Shown piece by piece: positions 53,731 to 64,000 of a stretch of DNA of 64,000 bases. How positions within the stretch are numbered: position 1 is the stretch's first letter; each line of letters opens with the position of its first letter. The notes beneath the pieces were generated by a model. That model saw only the letters and a program-made list of their open reading frames with translations. It made no database searches and was not told where the DNA came from. The translations under genes were made by a program, and so were the position numbers. Source of the stretch: Serinus canaria (Eukaryota; Chordata; Aves; Passeriformes; Fringillidae). The DNA is taken from NCBI RefSeq assembly GCF_022539315.1, contig NC_066316.1, positions 9,501,501 to 9,565,500 of the forward strand, read 5' to 3'.

Positions 53731-56700
53731 AGCTTTTGCATCTTGAAGAACTAAAGGGGTTCCTTCAGGAGCTGTGTGATTTAGTGCATTGATACTTTGG
53801 AATTGAAGATTTTGCTGCTCTCTCCTTTTCTGCCACTGGGTGACAATCCAACCTAAATTTACACTATTGCTGCATTTCTTCACCTTTGAAAAGGAAAGAG
53901 ATTTGCTATAAATATATAATGAAAAGCACCAGAAAAGGGGAAGGTGATGCTAAAAATGTTGCCTGATTTCAATGGCCTTCTGCTCTTCTATTAATGGAGG
54001 GCTATGCAAATGAAAATTACTTCCCTGCCAGTGCCTCTGTCACCCTGTTCTGTGTTACTGCCAGGCTGCAGCAGTCCTGTGGCAGGACTGGATCAGGCTG
54101 ACTTGTTCCTGTACAGGCCAGGGCCTTCTCTTTTTGGGAATACCCAGTGCAGGGTAGGCTGCTGCAGCACCAGCTAGTGAGCACTGCTCTGCCAGCCCTT
54201 GCAGCTGTTTGTCCTCTTCTGGTGGGATATGAAAGTTAAACTTGATGGGATCTCAAGTTGGGGTTGGAAAAGCAAATCTGCTGTGGTGATTTTTTTTTTT
54301 CTGATGTTTTGGCACCCTTGGGGCAAGCACAGCTTTGCCTCTTGGTACACAGTTTCCACTAGTGATTTCTTTGCCAAAGTATTTCACCAAGTAACCTTTG
54401 GACAGAGTGCAGTTCTCAGTTAATGTTTTTTTTTTTTAAGGGTATTGCAGACTGAGTGGACTTGTACCCCATAAGCTCCCTCTGTTTGTACAGGCTGGAC
54501 AGACAGGCTTTATTCAGTCTGAGAGGTTAAATCTCTCTGAAGTCTGTAAAGTCCCAACTGTAGAGGGTGGCACAGTGCTAAGCAACAAACTTTTCATGGT
54601 GACAGGCTGCTTAACCAGGCCATTGGAGTTCCATTTCTCATAAGAGCCTTAACACTTCATTCAGCTGGCTGCCATTCCTGGTCTTGTGCTGATAATCCAT
54701 CCAGGGTATGCAGAAGTGAGAGGATCTGTAGTAAAACCCAGGTTGACTAACACACAGGTCTCATTATTCAGCATAAGAACAGTATTTTTCTAGAAACTAT
54801 TTTTTTTCTAAAAAAAATCTCCAATCTTTGATTGGCTTTCAAATGGAAGAATAAAGCAGCAGCACTAAAATGCCTGTGGAATAAACAAACTGGCATAAAG
54901 TCCTCTTGATGCTCCTGTGAGGACTGGTTTTATAGGCTCATTCCACTTCCACAGAGGCTGAGTCAGTGATGTGTTGATTTCAGATGGATGGTGACACACC
55001 TGCCTTGAGCAGGGAGAAACCTGGAACAAGTCAGGCTTGGAAAAAGCCAGCCAGTCTTCTCTTTTGATGATGTGAGTGCAGGAACATGACAGCTCTGCAG
55101 CTCTGAGGCTGGCTCTTCTCTTGTGTGAGAAGTCTTACTGGATGCAAGAGCATTTACAGAGGTATCCAAAGGTATTGTCAGAGCATGATTGTCTTCTGGT
55201 GGCAGAAGAAAGGGGCTGTGGTTCCCTAAAAAGGGAGGGAGTCCTCTTTGCATAACTCCCAGAGAAGCCTGAGGCTGTTTCCTGTGTCTTACCTGAGTTT
55301 CTTTTGGGACAGACTATGGCATGTGAGAGAATGTTGCCCTGTCTCCTGAAAGGCCTGGAGAAATTTCTGATTTAATGTAAAGCCCTGCAGTAAAACAATC
55401 CAAGGAAAGGAGCTGAGCTGGAGTACACCACAGCTGTGCATTTTTACAATGTGCTTTGTTTTGCCTTGGTTGAATAGATGTTTCTGCAGGGCACAAGTAT
55501 CAAGAAGGTTTTGCTGAAAGTATTTAAAATGTCACTCCACATTTAAGTGCCCTGTTTCTTGTCTGGAGCAAACTTCTGTACTAGAGCTGCTGGAACAAAA
55601 CCTGTGTGCCCCTGACACCTTTATGCAAAGGTTGGTTTCTCAGTGGGAACAGCTGATGAAAGTGATTGCAAAGACTTTGCATAAATCTGATTCCTTTAAA
55701 TTTATGTCTGCTTTGTGCCAGTAAAAACTTTGCAGGTGAGATAATGACCTCTTAAGCCTGTGGGTCTGTCTGCTCAGTGATCACAACAGGGATCTGATGA
55801 TGCTGACACTTGGGCCTTCTCATCAAGTCTGCTTAAAAACAGTGCTGCAAAAGAATGAGCACAGGGGGCAGCTGATTTTTGCTAATGTTCTGATTTTTTG
55901 AGACAGGGACTGAAAAATGTAGCAGTAAGTTGTTGGAGTTAGCTATGTGTGGAAGGCTTTTTCCTCACAGTCAGCAGCTGTCGTGTCTCCTTATCTGTGT
56001 GCTGCCAGCTAAACCTTGTGTTGGTTCCATGGAGCTGTGACTCCCCCAGCTGGCAGTGGGCTCTCAAAGTCAGTCAGGTTGTGAAACTGGGTGCATCTGG
56101 TACAGGCAGCACTCCCAGGTCCTTCATGTGGAGCTGCTGATGTCAAGAGAATGCCAGGTGGGAAGTCTGTCAGTCAGCAATGTTTTATATTTTGGTGGCA
56201 GGCAGTTTGTTTCCTGTGCAATTTAAAAATTGGGAGTATGAGAGGAATTATTTGCAGAGCAGAGCTTATGAGCAAATGCAGATTTCTGTTTGAGGATCAC
56301 TGGCCACTTTGAAGCTCTGGTAAAACTCAGGTTGTGGTTGTGCCACAAGCTCTTAATGTCACTGCTGGGATTGTTCCTGTTTTTCTTTAACACAAAGAGC
56401 TGGCAGAAACAAGTTTTCCTTCTCACCTCATGCCCTAAATCTTTACTAAAAATATTATTGAATTGCCATTGTAACCTGAAATAGATGTCAGAGACCCAGC
56501 AAGGTCTGCAGGGCTATGAGCTCCTTGGAGTGCATTGGTGAAGTGTTAACCTTGGTGTAAACAAGATGCAGAGGGCAGAGACATTGGCTTTTTGACTGCT
56601 GCATGTCATTGTGATGAAGTGATATTTAGCTGCAGTTCTTTAGGTCAGTGCTAGCAGTTTCCTCCTCTTTAATTACCCAAATCCTTCCAGAGTGAAGTGC

Positions 56701-58759
56701 TCTGGGGTGGTACAAAGAGCTCAGTTGACTTTAGCTCTGCTCCTTTCTTTGGTGCTGATGAAAGCTCTGTTACCATAGCTGAGGGGATGGTGGGTGCTAC
56801 AATTCCAGTGTGCCTTTCTTCTTGTAAAGCACACTGGAATTCTGTGTCACAGTGAACACTTGGATGCAGCTTTGAACATAAGGCTGATCTGTCTTTCTCA
56901 GCAGGAGCTTTTCTCTTTGCATAGAGAGGTCTGAACAGTCCTGCTGCATTTTCCTTGGGAGAAGAGCAAAAGCCTGTTGGGTTTGTCAGCTGCATGGTGC
57001 CAAGTTCACCTGGCTTTAACTTTTGTTGCTCTGACAAAATGGAGAATTGGCTTGGTGAGGTGGCTGAGATGAAGCACTGTGTGTCAGGGCCTTGGAGAGT
57101 CGCACAGGGGACACTGTTGTGTGACATCTTACTGCCTGCATGCATCTCTGCACAGACCTGAAGTGACAGCATGCTGCCTGCTCGCCCCCTTGGTGGCATG
57201 AGAGGCAGATGACATCTGTTCCTGAGCACCAGGCTGTCCTGCTGGCTGAAGGAACGTGGATCTGCCCAGACTGCATAGAGCTGACAGCCTGCTTGGAAGC
57301 CCTTGGCATTGTGTGAAGCCATTCTCTGAAGGAGAAGAGCGCTTGAGACCATTCCTAACCCCTCTGAGATGCAAAGACCAGCTCTTCTTGGCTTCTCCTG
57401 CTCTCCTACCAACTTAGCTGTGGCTTGGCTTTCCTGCTTTGTGGACAGCCCAAGCCACCATTGCTGACTTCCTTTCTTCTTGTCTTTGGCACCAGGTTGT
57501 TGGTGGTGGCTGAATGTAGCATCTCATTACATCCTCTTGTGGCCCTTCTGGAGCTTTCTTTAGAGCACTGCTTCCCTGCTGTTCCCAAAGATAAGATGCA
57601 GCACAGCTGCCTCTCCAGCACTGGGTGCTGAATTTGAGCTGCTGCTGAGCCACCTGTTTGTCACAAATGTTGTTTCTGAAGCAGAACTTGAGACTTGCCC
57701 AGCTTTGGGATTACTTGGAGCAGATACTCAGCTGTACTCTTAATACAATCTGTTTTAAGATTCCCAGTGCTTGGCTTAGAGCCAGGCCATTCACTGGCCT
57801 TTCTTGACTGAATGGTTGTTAAAAGGGCTGAAATTGGGACTGTTACTGCTAATAGGAGTTACAATATTGCTGCAGAAAGGCAACAACTTTCAGAAAGAAA
57901 GGAGGATTTGTGAGGAAAAAAAAGTGTTGCTTGTGGCTATGATCAGGGCCTGCCCATTTAGAAGTGCTGGTCTATGTATGACTGATCATGGGCTCAGACT
58001 TTATGGCTGTTTTAAGGGAGCAGCTGCCCAAATCCTTCCTAACAGGGACCTTAGTCCACTGTAAGCAATAATTAGCCCATGGATGAAGAGTGGAGACTTG
58101 AAGGAATGGCAGATGGCCACCTAGAGAAGACCATCCTTGTACTGAACCTGAATATAAGCTGTGGTCTGCCAGAGATTAAATGTTGTGTATTAACCTGAGT
58201 GGAGCTATGCTGTTTAACCTCAGAATTATTCTTTGGCAATATGATTAGATTTATTAGCCTTGGCATTTGCAGTGGTGCCCTTCCTGACACATGTGTCTGA
58301 CCATTTCCCAGGCACTGGAAAATCTTAAAACTTGTGTGTTTGTGTGTGTATGTATTCCCAGGCAAACCACCCCACTGTTGTCAAGCTTTCCTAGGTGTTG
58401 TATTCACACATGCTGTGGTTTAGACTTGTTTCCATCATGGCTTTGTGAAAGTTCATCACAAGTGCAACAGAGCTTCCTGGGAGTGCTTGGGAATTCAGGC
58501 AGAGGATGGATGGCAAATGAATGACAACATGTGTTCATGTGCAGTTTAGTTTTGGAAAAACAGATACAAAACTGGATAGCAAGAGATTCAGTCAAGGCAG
58601 GCCTTATCTTTTGAGAGTCTTTCTCAAGGAAAAAACAACCATGTCCTTTGAGAGAAAAGCTCTGTGCAGTTCTGTACAGCTGTTCCCCACTTCAGTATTG
58701 ACCTCAGCAGTCCAGGCAAGGAAAAACTCAGGGTAGGAGATTCTCTGGAAGTCAGGCTC
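53731..58759. other. Intergenic region between APMAP and CST7
   Basis: About 5 kb of ordinary composition between convergent genes. A 247-codon minus-strand open frame lies at 56,669-57,412; I recognise no domain and no splice context, so I do not call it a gene. No RNA gene was seen. A short perfect inverted repeat sits at 56,801-56,841. Confidence 0.45.
58250..58255 (-). terminator. CST7: Candidate CST7 polyadenylation signal
   Basis: A minus-strand AATAAA (plus tttatt) lies about 505 nt past the CST7 stop codon. Position is plausible for a 3' UTR end, but nothing else confirms it. Confidence 0.28.
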
Positions 58760-58852
58760 TCATGGGGAAAGGTCTTGGTGACAGTGGGCAACAGGGATAT
58801 GCACTTTGTGTGTCCAAGGTGTGATCCAGACCTCAAAATAGCATCTCAGCAT
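58760..58852 (-). CDS. CST7: CST7 terminal coding exon
   Basis: On the minus strand, 93 nt after a ttattcacag acceptor. It encodes MLRCYFEVWITPWTHKVHIP and on to AHCHQDLSP, then TGA at 58,760-58,762. It contains the PW loop and the second disulfide pair. Confidence 0.88.
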   Translation of the reverse strand: MLRCYFEVWITPWTHKVHIPVAHCHQDLSP

Positions 58853-59848
58853 CTGTGAATAAAAGGGGAATAGGTGAGAAAGTTCAGGTGTCTGCTGGTT
58901 GATCTCAGCATTGCAGGCTGTGATGGGGCAGGAGTAAAACAGCATCCTTTTGTGTGCCCACTTTATCCTAGGAAAAGTGCTGTTTGCTAAGTAATCCTGT
59001 CTAGTGGGAAAGCCTGTGCAAAGTGTTTCCCACCCAGGAAAGCTATTTAGCACCTACTCTATTTCTGCACACTCTCCTCAGTCACCCAGGAATATGGGCC
59101 AGGTGGATGTGTCTGGTTCAACTCCCTGCAGGCAGGAGCTGGCCCTGGATGCATGAAAGGTGAGAACCTGGCCTCACCCCAGCTGGCTCTGCAGAGGAGA
59201 GGCTTGTACACACATGGAGACGTGGCAGAGCTGGTCTCAAAGGGATTGTACAGCTAGAGATGACCAAGAATCCCCTGCAGTTCCTGGGCACCCTGAATAA
59301 ACTGAACACATACCTGTTGCAGGTTTTTTTCCCTCTGGAAGTGACAGCTGTCCAGGCTGGGGTGATCCCTCTTCTCACACACGGTGCGTTTGATTTCCAC
59401 ATGAAGCATGTACTTCAGCCCTCTGACTATCTGGAGAAAGCAGTTTCATCCTTTAGATTGAGGGCAGGGGAAAGAGATGCCAAAGCTTTGGCTGGGAATC
59501 AAGTGCTACACCTGAGAACTGTGTGTCACCCACGCAGAGCCCTCCTGTGTAGCAGTGCTCCAGGGGACAGCTTTAGCAGCCCTGAGGAGGATTGGGGACT
59601 TTGTATCTTGTGAATGCCAGAGGAGAGTCAGTTAGAAGATGGTTTGGAGAACCATCAGGAGCCTGCTGCTCTTACCTGTACCATGGCTTCCTTTATCTGT
59701 GATTCCTTAAACAGGAAGAGGTCATTGGAGCTGTTGTTGTACCTGTAGACCCCAAAGCGAGCGGCCCTGCGGACCTCGGGGTTGTTGGTGTTCACTGGGA
59801 CAGGGAAGCCAGGTCTTATGGTAGAGTGGGGTGGTGTAACATGTGTAC
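58760..59848 (-). CDS. CST7: Cystatin F (three of the coding exons; signal-peptide exon not found)
   Basis: Cystatin F is a type 2 cystatin that inhibits C1-family proteases and legumain in endosomes/lysosomes of immune cells. Exons in coding order: 59676-59848, 59314-59430, 58760-58852, all in phase. Visible motifs: the N-terminal Gly (RPGFPVP), the legumain-binding Asn in SSND, FLFKES, the first protease-binding loop QIVRG split exactly across an intron, the second loop with PW (VWITPWTHK), and two cysteine pairs (CEKRDHPSLDSC; CYFEV...AHC). The FLFKES segment and the convergent position next to APMAP point to CST7 rather than CST3. The human dimer cysteine in the NNCTND stretch is Ser here. 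The first exon (signal peptide and extreme N-terminus) should lie to the right, in phase 1; I could not place it within the window. Confidence 0.88.
59314..59430 (-). CDS. CST7: CST7 middle coding exon
   Basis: 117 nt (39 codons), phase 0 both sides, between ctttctccag and gtatgt on the minus strand. It begins IVRGLKYMLHVEIKRTVCEK and ends NLQQ, completing the QxVxG loop from the previous exon and holding the first disulfide pair. Confidence 0.9.
59676..59848 (-). CDS. CST7: CST7 first mature-protein exon
   Basis: 173 nt between tgtttcag and gtaaga on the minus strand, entering in phase 1 and ending in phase 0. It encodes the segment RPGFPVPVNTNNPEVRRAAR, then YNNSSNDLFLFKES and EAMVQ. It holds two overlapping N-glycosylation sequons (NNS, NSS). 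Confidence 0.9.
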
Positions 59849-60319
59849 CTGAAACAGCACCAAACATCAGGTAAAACACATCAGGGGCATGAAAGGGTGG
59901 GGGCTTCAGCCCTCTGAACCAATGCTAAGCCCTTTTACTTTGTACCTCAGAAGGTCTCTGTTCACATCTGTTACAAAGCAGTTTTCATTTATATGTCTGA
60001 AATGGTGAAACAGTCCTAGGACATGAAGTGACATAAAGAGATGCTGCTAGAAGTGAAAGAAGAGCTCAAAATTACTTAGAAAAAGCCAGAGCATCACAGA
60101 TATTATTTCAATGTCTCTTATAACTCCTTGTTTATAAAAGGACTAACTTTGAAACTGCTTATAAAGATAGATCATGTTGCTCAGAGCGCAGTATGGTTTT
60201 GATAACATATCAAACACTGGCTCGAGAGTCCTGCTGCTCTTAATTTGCATATCTTATCTTACTGATACAAGTTTTTATCCCACACCCCACCCTTAAACCT
60301 TTGATGGCATCTTGAGGTT

Positions 60320-60525
60320 TTTGTGTTAGAAGGATTCAGATGTTAGGAAGAAATTCTTCATTGAAAGGATGATAGGACACATGTTTAATCCCTGGAAGTT
60401 TTCAAGTCCAGGCTAGGTGGGGCTTTGAGCAACGTGATCTAGTGGAAGGTGTCCCTGTCTGTGGCAGGGCAGTTGGAAGTAGAAGGTCTTTAAGGTCCCT
60501 TCAAACCAAACAATGCTATGATTAC
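60320..60525 (+). mobile_element. CR1 LINE 3' fragment (plus)
   Basis: Blocks in CR1 order: ttaggaagaaattcttcatt, gaagttttcaagtccaggct, gggctttgagcaacgtgatc, aggtcccttcaaaccaaaca, ending atgctatgatt. It is 5'-truncated. Confidence 0.78.
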
Positions 60526-61539
60526 CAAGGTCATGGAGTGGAGAAGCAAGGTGTGTAGCAAATGGAAACTATGGAGTGTGGGGGTTAATCCATGATCCTT
60601 CACATTACAGCACTTCATAAAACCATTTACTGTATATTTTTACTTGCTTATGTAGCTCTTTCCCCACACACCGCTTATTTTTCAATCATTTAAAAGAAGC
60701 TCAGAGCTTACAGTTGATGTCATTATTTCACCCCCTTTTACATTTCCCTTCCTCTCCATTTTCCCACTTCTGAAACCAAAGAAGAGGGAAAAAATCTCCA
60801 ATCCTGCAGAAGGTGCCATCCAGCCACTGCAGGAGGTGACCCTGTGTGCATGCAGGCAGCGAGCCTGGGTGTGTTTGTGCACACATATGTACACACAGAG
60901 GTTGTACTCATTCTGCTGTGAAAGTCAAGCTTTTTATCACCTCTAGCTTTTTTTCACAGATCTTTCACCCACAGCCAGCTGCACAGAGCATAGGCTGTGT
61001 ACTTAAGGAGTTTGCAGGGGCAGCTTGATGATCTGAAGTCTATTAAAAAAAAATAAATAAACCAAACCAGAATTATGTAACATCATCAGCATGGAAGGTG
61101 ACAAAAATTTATCTCACATGTTGCTTATGCACATCCTACTTATACTGTCACATCCTTCTCACAGGTGTTAATTGCTGTGCCCAGTTTTAACAGTGCTCAG
61201 GGATTTACACCTTGACCTGCAAAGGAGAGACTCAATTCCATATCCCTCCTCAACCCAAGCATGTCCAAATCCATCTCTCTTCCTGGCTGATACCCCAGCT
61301 ACCTTATTGACCCCTGTATTTTCTTGCAGGTGGGAGCTGAGAGACCCAGGCCATGTGTGGGAGAGGAGTGGATGTTGTGCAGGTGGCTTTGTGTCTGCTG
61401 TGGAGGTGGTGAGCTCTCTTTTGCCATGCCTCTGATCTGTGTTGGCACTATGGCTGTGCAGCCAGCACTGGGCAAGTGTTGTGCTGTTTTTTCACCCAAC
61501 AGCCCAAAATCCACTTGTAGGTCCCAAGACTATTTATCA

Positions 61540-61960
61540 ATGATATTTTTGCCCCTGACGAAGGGGAGGAAGGATGCATCTAACCATCTTATCAGAAGGC
61601 TAATTAATGACTTCATTACACTATATTATTTTATACTACATTACATCTATATTACATTACATCTAAACTGAATCTGCCAAGCATTCAATTCTGCTCACAC
61701 TGCACAGCATCTCATGACTGTCAGCCAACAGTCCCCACACTCACACCTGGATTCAACTGGTCAGAGAATCAAAACACTCACACCAGAATCCAATCATCAA
61801 TTCCCTTCAGGTAAACAATCTTCCACATTGCATTCCACTCGTGAGCAACACAGGAGCAGTGAAAGAGATAAGCATTGTTTGTTCTGTCTCTGAGGTTCAG
61901 AGAATGTGAAACCCAGAAATATTCTTGGGAAGAATTGTGCCTTGCTTTTCTCTCTGAGGA
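61540..61960. mobile_element. LTR-derived fragment (ERVL-like), related to 16,660-17,010
   Basis: Shares ordered motifs with 16,660-17,010 (gacgaaggggagg, gatgcatct, ctcatgactgtc, attgcattc, a caacacaggagcagtg block). Continues into gagataagcattgtttgttc and gtgaaacccagaaatattct, which look like the 3' part of a passerine LTR. Ends are not sharply defined. Confidence 0.5.
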
Positions 61961-64000
61961 GAAATGTGGAGACACTGTTCTCTGTTGGATGGTGTCTTCT
62001 TGCTGCAGCAAGGGTGGAATTTGAGACTCACAGAAGCTTGTGACCATTCAGCCTTGGACCAAAGGTGTTTCTCAGGCAAGCACATCTCACCCAATGCTCA
62101 GCTCATGGGTAAAACTTTTCACAGGGGTTTAAGGCATTGGCATTCACAGCTGATGGAGGAGGGCCATGCAGGACCTGTCTGCAGGCAGAAATGAAGCTCC
62201 AGGCAGAGCAGGGCCTTGGTTTGCCCAGCAGGCAGCTGTCCTGTTTCTCAGAAATGCAATGCTTTTTCCTGTGCCACCAATACCAACCCAACAGCTGAAG
62301 GGACCAGCTTTTTCCTGAGCTCACCTAACAGCTGGGACATTCTGCCAGGCTATCTGCGAGCAGATTGCTGCCTTGAGCTCTTCTTGCTGCTCCCCAACCC
62401 CTTGCTTGAATATCTGCTCTCACACTTGTTGGAAAGTCAGGTGTTGCAGTGTTGGGGATGTTTACATCAGATATTTTTCTTTGCAGAAGGGGGTGATAAC
62501 CACAGCCTCTTTCAATCTGTACACAATGTCCTTTTGTGGCTTTTGAGAACCTCTTGAGTCATGCTGACGTCTTTTATAGGCATGGGGTGAATGAGACTGG
62601 CTGAAATCACACTGTGTGGATGGAAAGAAAACTATTATGTGTGTTATTCAAACCAAGAGTCAGGGTCCAGGAGCCCTCGTTCCTGACTCCAGTGCCTGGG
62701 AGATCCAGCAGTATCACACATGGCCAGGCCTCTGAAATGCATCACTTGGAGAGGTGAGCAGGCTGGGCAGGTGTTGTAGACAGGTAGACTCAATATACCA
62801 TGTGTTGTAAGCAGGGGATAGTTTATAGGATATAGGTTATATTTTTCCCCCAGCTTTCACTAAGGAGTACTGGGCATTTTACCTGGTTCACCTGTTGTAA
62901 CTTGGGTGTTGAAAACAACTCATACCAGAGCAAAGTGGCTATAAAATCTACTGAGCCCTTGTGGGAGATCTTTATCCCACTGTTTTCCTCTGGGGTCTCA
63001 GATTCTCTAGGGCTAGGATTTGGTTTTCTTTGTGTGCTTTCATTCCCATTCAAGGTGGTCACTGCATGGCAAACACGCAGGTCTGAAATCACTTCCAGTG
63101 TTTGGAACAGCTTGCAGTACTCTATTTCCAAACCCCAGAGACTCTCTGGTGTGAGGTACCTGTAATTCTGATTTTCTCTCTGCAGCCTTTTCTGACCATT
63201 TCATCTCTGGCTTCAGTGCCATTTCCTAAAAATTAGAATTTGTGTAAGGTGATGGCCCCATTCCAGGCACAAGGCAGACTTGGCTCAGAGGGTGAGATAG
63301 CACTGCAGGGCTGTAGGCATCCCAGCATTCCTGAAACATCCAGGCTATGTGGGAGCAGAGGCACAGCATAACTTGGCCAGGCACCCACGATACTCGGAGG
63401 GCACGAGTGTGTGATCTCACAATTTGAGCAGACAACTCTTGCTGCTCTAGGGAGAGATGCTTAGGACCAGAGCATCCTATTCAGAGCCCATCCTTGCTCC
63501 TGAATTTGGAAATGTGCAGAGAGAGATGGAAAAGTCAGCCCTCCTCCTGCTCCTTCTGTTGGGCAATAGTAGGGTTAGACACTTTTGTTGCTCAAAATTA
63601 ACTGGCAGCCATCTGTTATTAAGCAAACAAGGGCTGGGTTTGCAGATACGAGCTGAATGTTGTATTAAGAGGCTCTCTCTCGTGCTTTCCTCCTTGAGGA
63701 TTGCTTTGGGGACCTTGTTCCTGCAGTATGAGAGAGCAATCAGTCCTGTGGCTGCTCCCTCCCAGGCTGCAGTGAAACAAATAAGCAGATGGCAACGTGT
63801 TGGTTTGGTTTTTTTTCCCCACCAGATGCTTTGAAAGCCTCCTCCCCATTTCTTCCTCCTCCTTTAAAAACTTCCTCCCCCTAGCAAGGCTAGGGCTTTA
63901 TCTTTACATTTAAGATGTGGCAGAGTTCCTGCATGCCTCTGCAGCCCCCAAAGGAAACCACAACAGAAACAACAAGCTACTGGCTAACCCAACATCATCC

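Larger units (their letters stand above)
59849..64000. other. CST7 intron or 5' flank; signal exon not located
   Basis: About 4 kb. Apart from CR1 and LTR remnants I find no exon. A phase-1-ending signal-peptide exon on the minus strand was sought and not found; it may lie beyond the right edge. Confidence 0.45.

Noticed and set aside
63457..63834. Leucine-rich stretch on the plus strand (SALLLLLLLGNSR) considered as the CST7 signal peptide
   Set aside because: It is on the strand opposite to CST7, so it cannot be that gene's first exon.
1..64000. CRISPR arrays, bacterial operons, tRNA or rRNA genes
   Set aside because: The direct repeats are large segmental copies or microsatellites, gene structure is intron-rich, and I found no cloverleaf or rRNA-like sequence by eye.

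Overview
This window looks like nuclear DNA from a bird, most likely a passerine. Genes are split by many introns with vertebrate splice sites. CR1 LINE fragments are scattered on both strands, several LTR pieces resemble passerine endogenous retroviruses, and there is an avian PIM1-like kinase copy. Nothing bacterial or viral dominates.

Layout. (1) Positions 1-25,480, plus strand: the 3' part of a TOG-array gene, best matched to TOGARAM2 (FAM179A). Thirteen exons from 9,417 to 25,480 join in frame into 666 complete codons, encoding two TOG-type helical-repeat regions. Upstream, a three-exon cassette (161+47+209 nt, phase 0 in and phase 0 out) is tandemly repeated with its introns in ~3.9-kb units. 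(2) 25,490-32,030: after the stop codon, further copies of the same exon/intron blocks form a mosaic. Several are frameshifted or decayed, and the last ~0.95 kb is inverted. (3) 32,280-33,310, minus: a PIM1-like kinase pseudogene with its intron kept but with stops and damaged motifs. (4) 33,900-38,800: gene-poor DNA with a CR1 and a solo-LTR-like element. (5) 39,007-51,393, plus: APMAP, complete in nine coding exons (415 aa), with a GC-box/KLF-type promoter array and a long polypyrimidine tract in intron 1. (6) 51,400-58,760: 3' flank, a deleted CR1, and no recognised gene. (7) 58,760-59,848, minus: three coding exons of CST7 (cystatin F). Its signal-peptide exon was not found. (8) 59,849-64,000: presumed CST7 intron or 5' flank, with CR1 and LTR remnants.

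APMAP and CST7 are convergent neighbours in mammals too, so the right half looks ancestral. The TOGARAM2-like/PIM1-like half looks like a young, duplication-prone block beside it. The genes do not form a shared pathway: TOGARAM proteins act on axonemal microtubules, APMAP is a membrane beta-propeller protein, and CST7 is an immune-cell protease inhibitor.

All exon boundaries were placed by eye from splice consensus, phase continuity and remembered family similarity. No alignment or database search was run.
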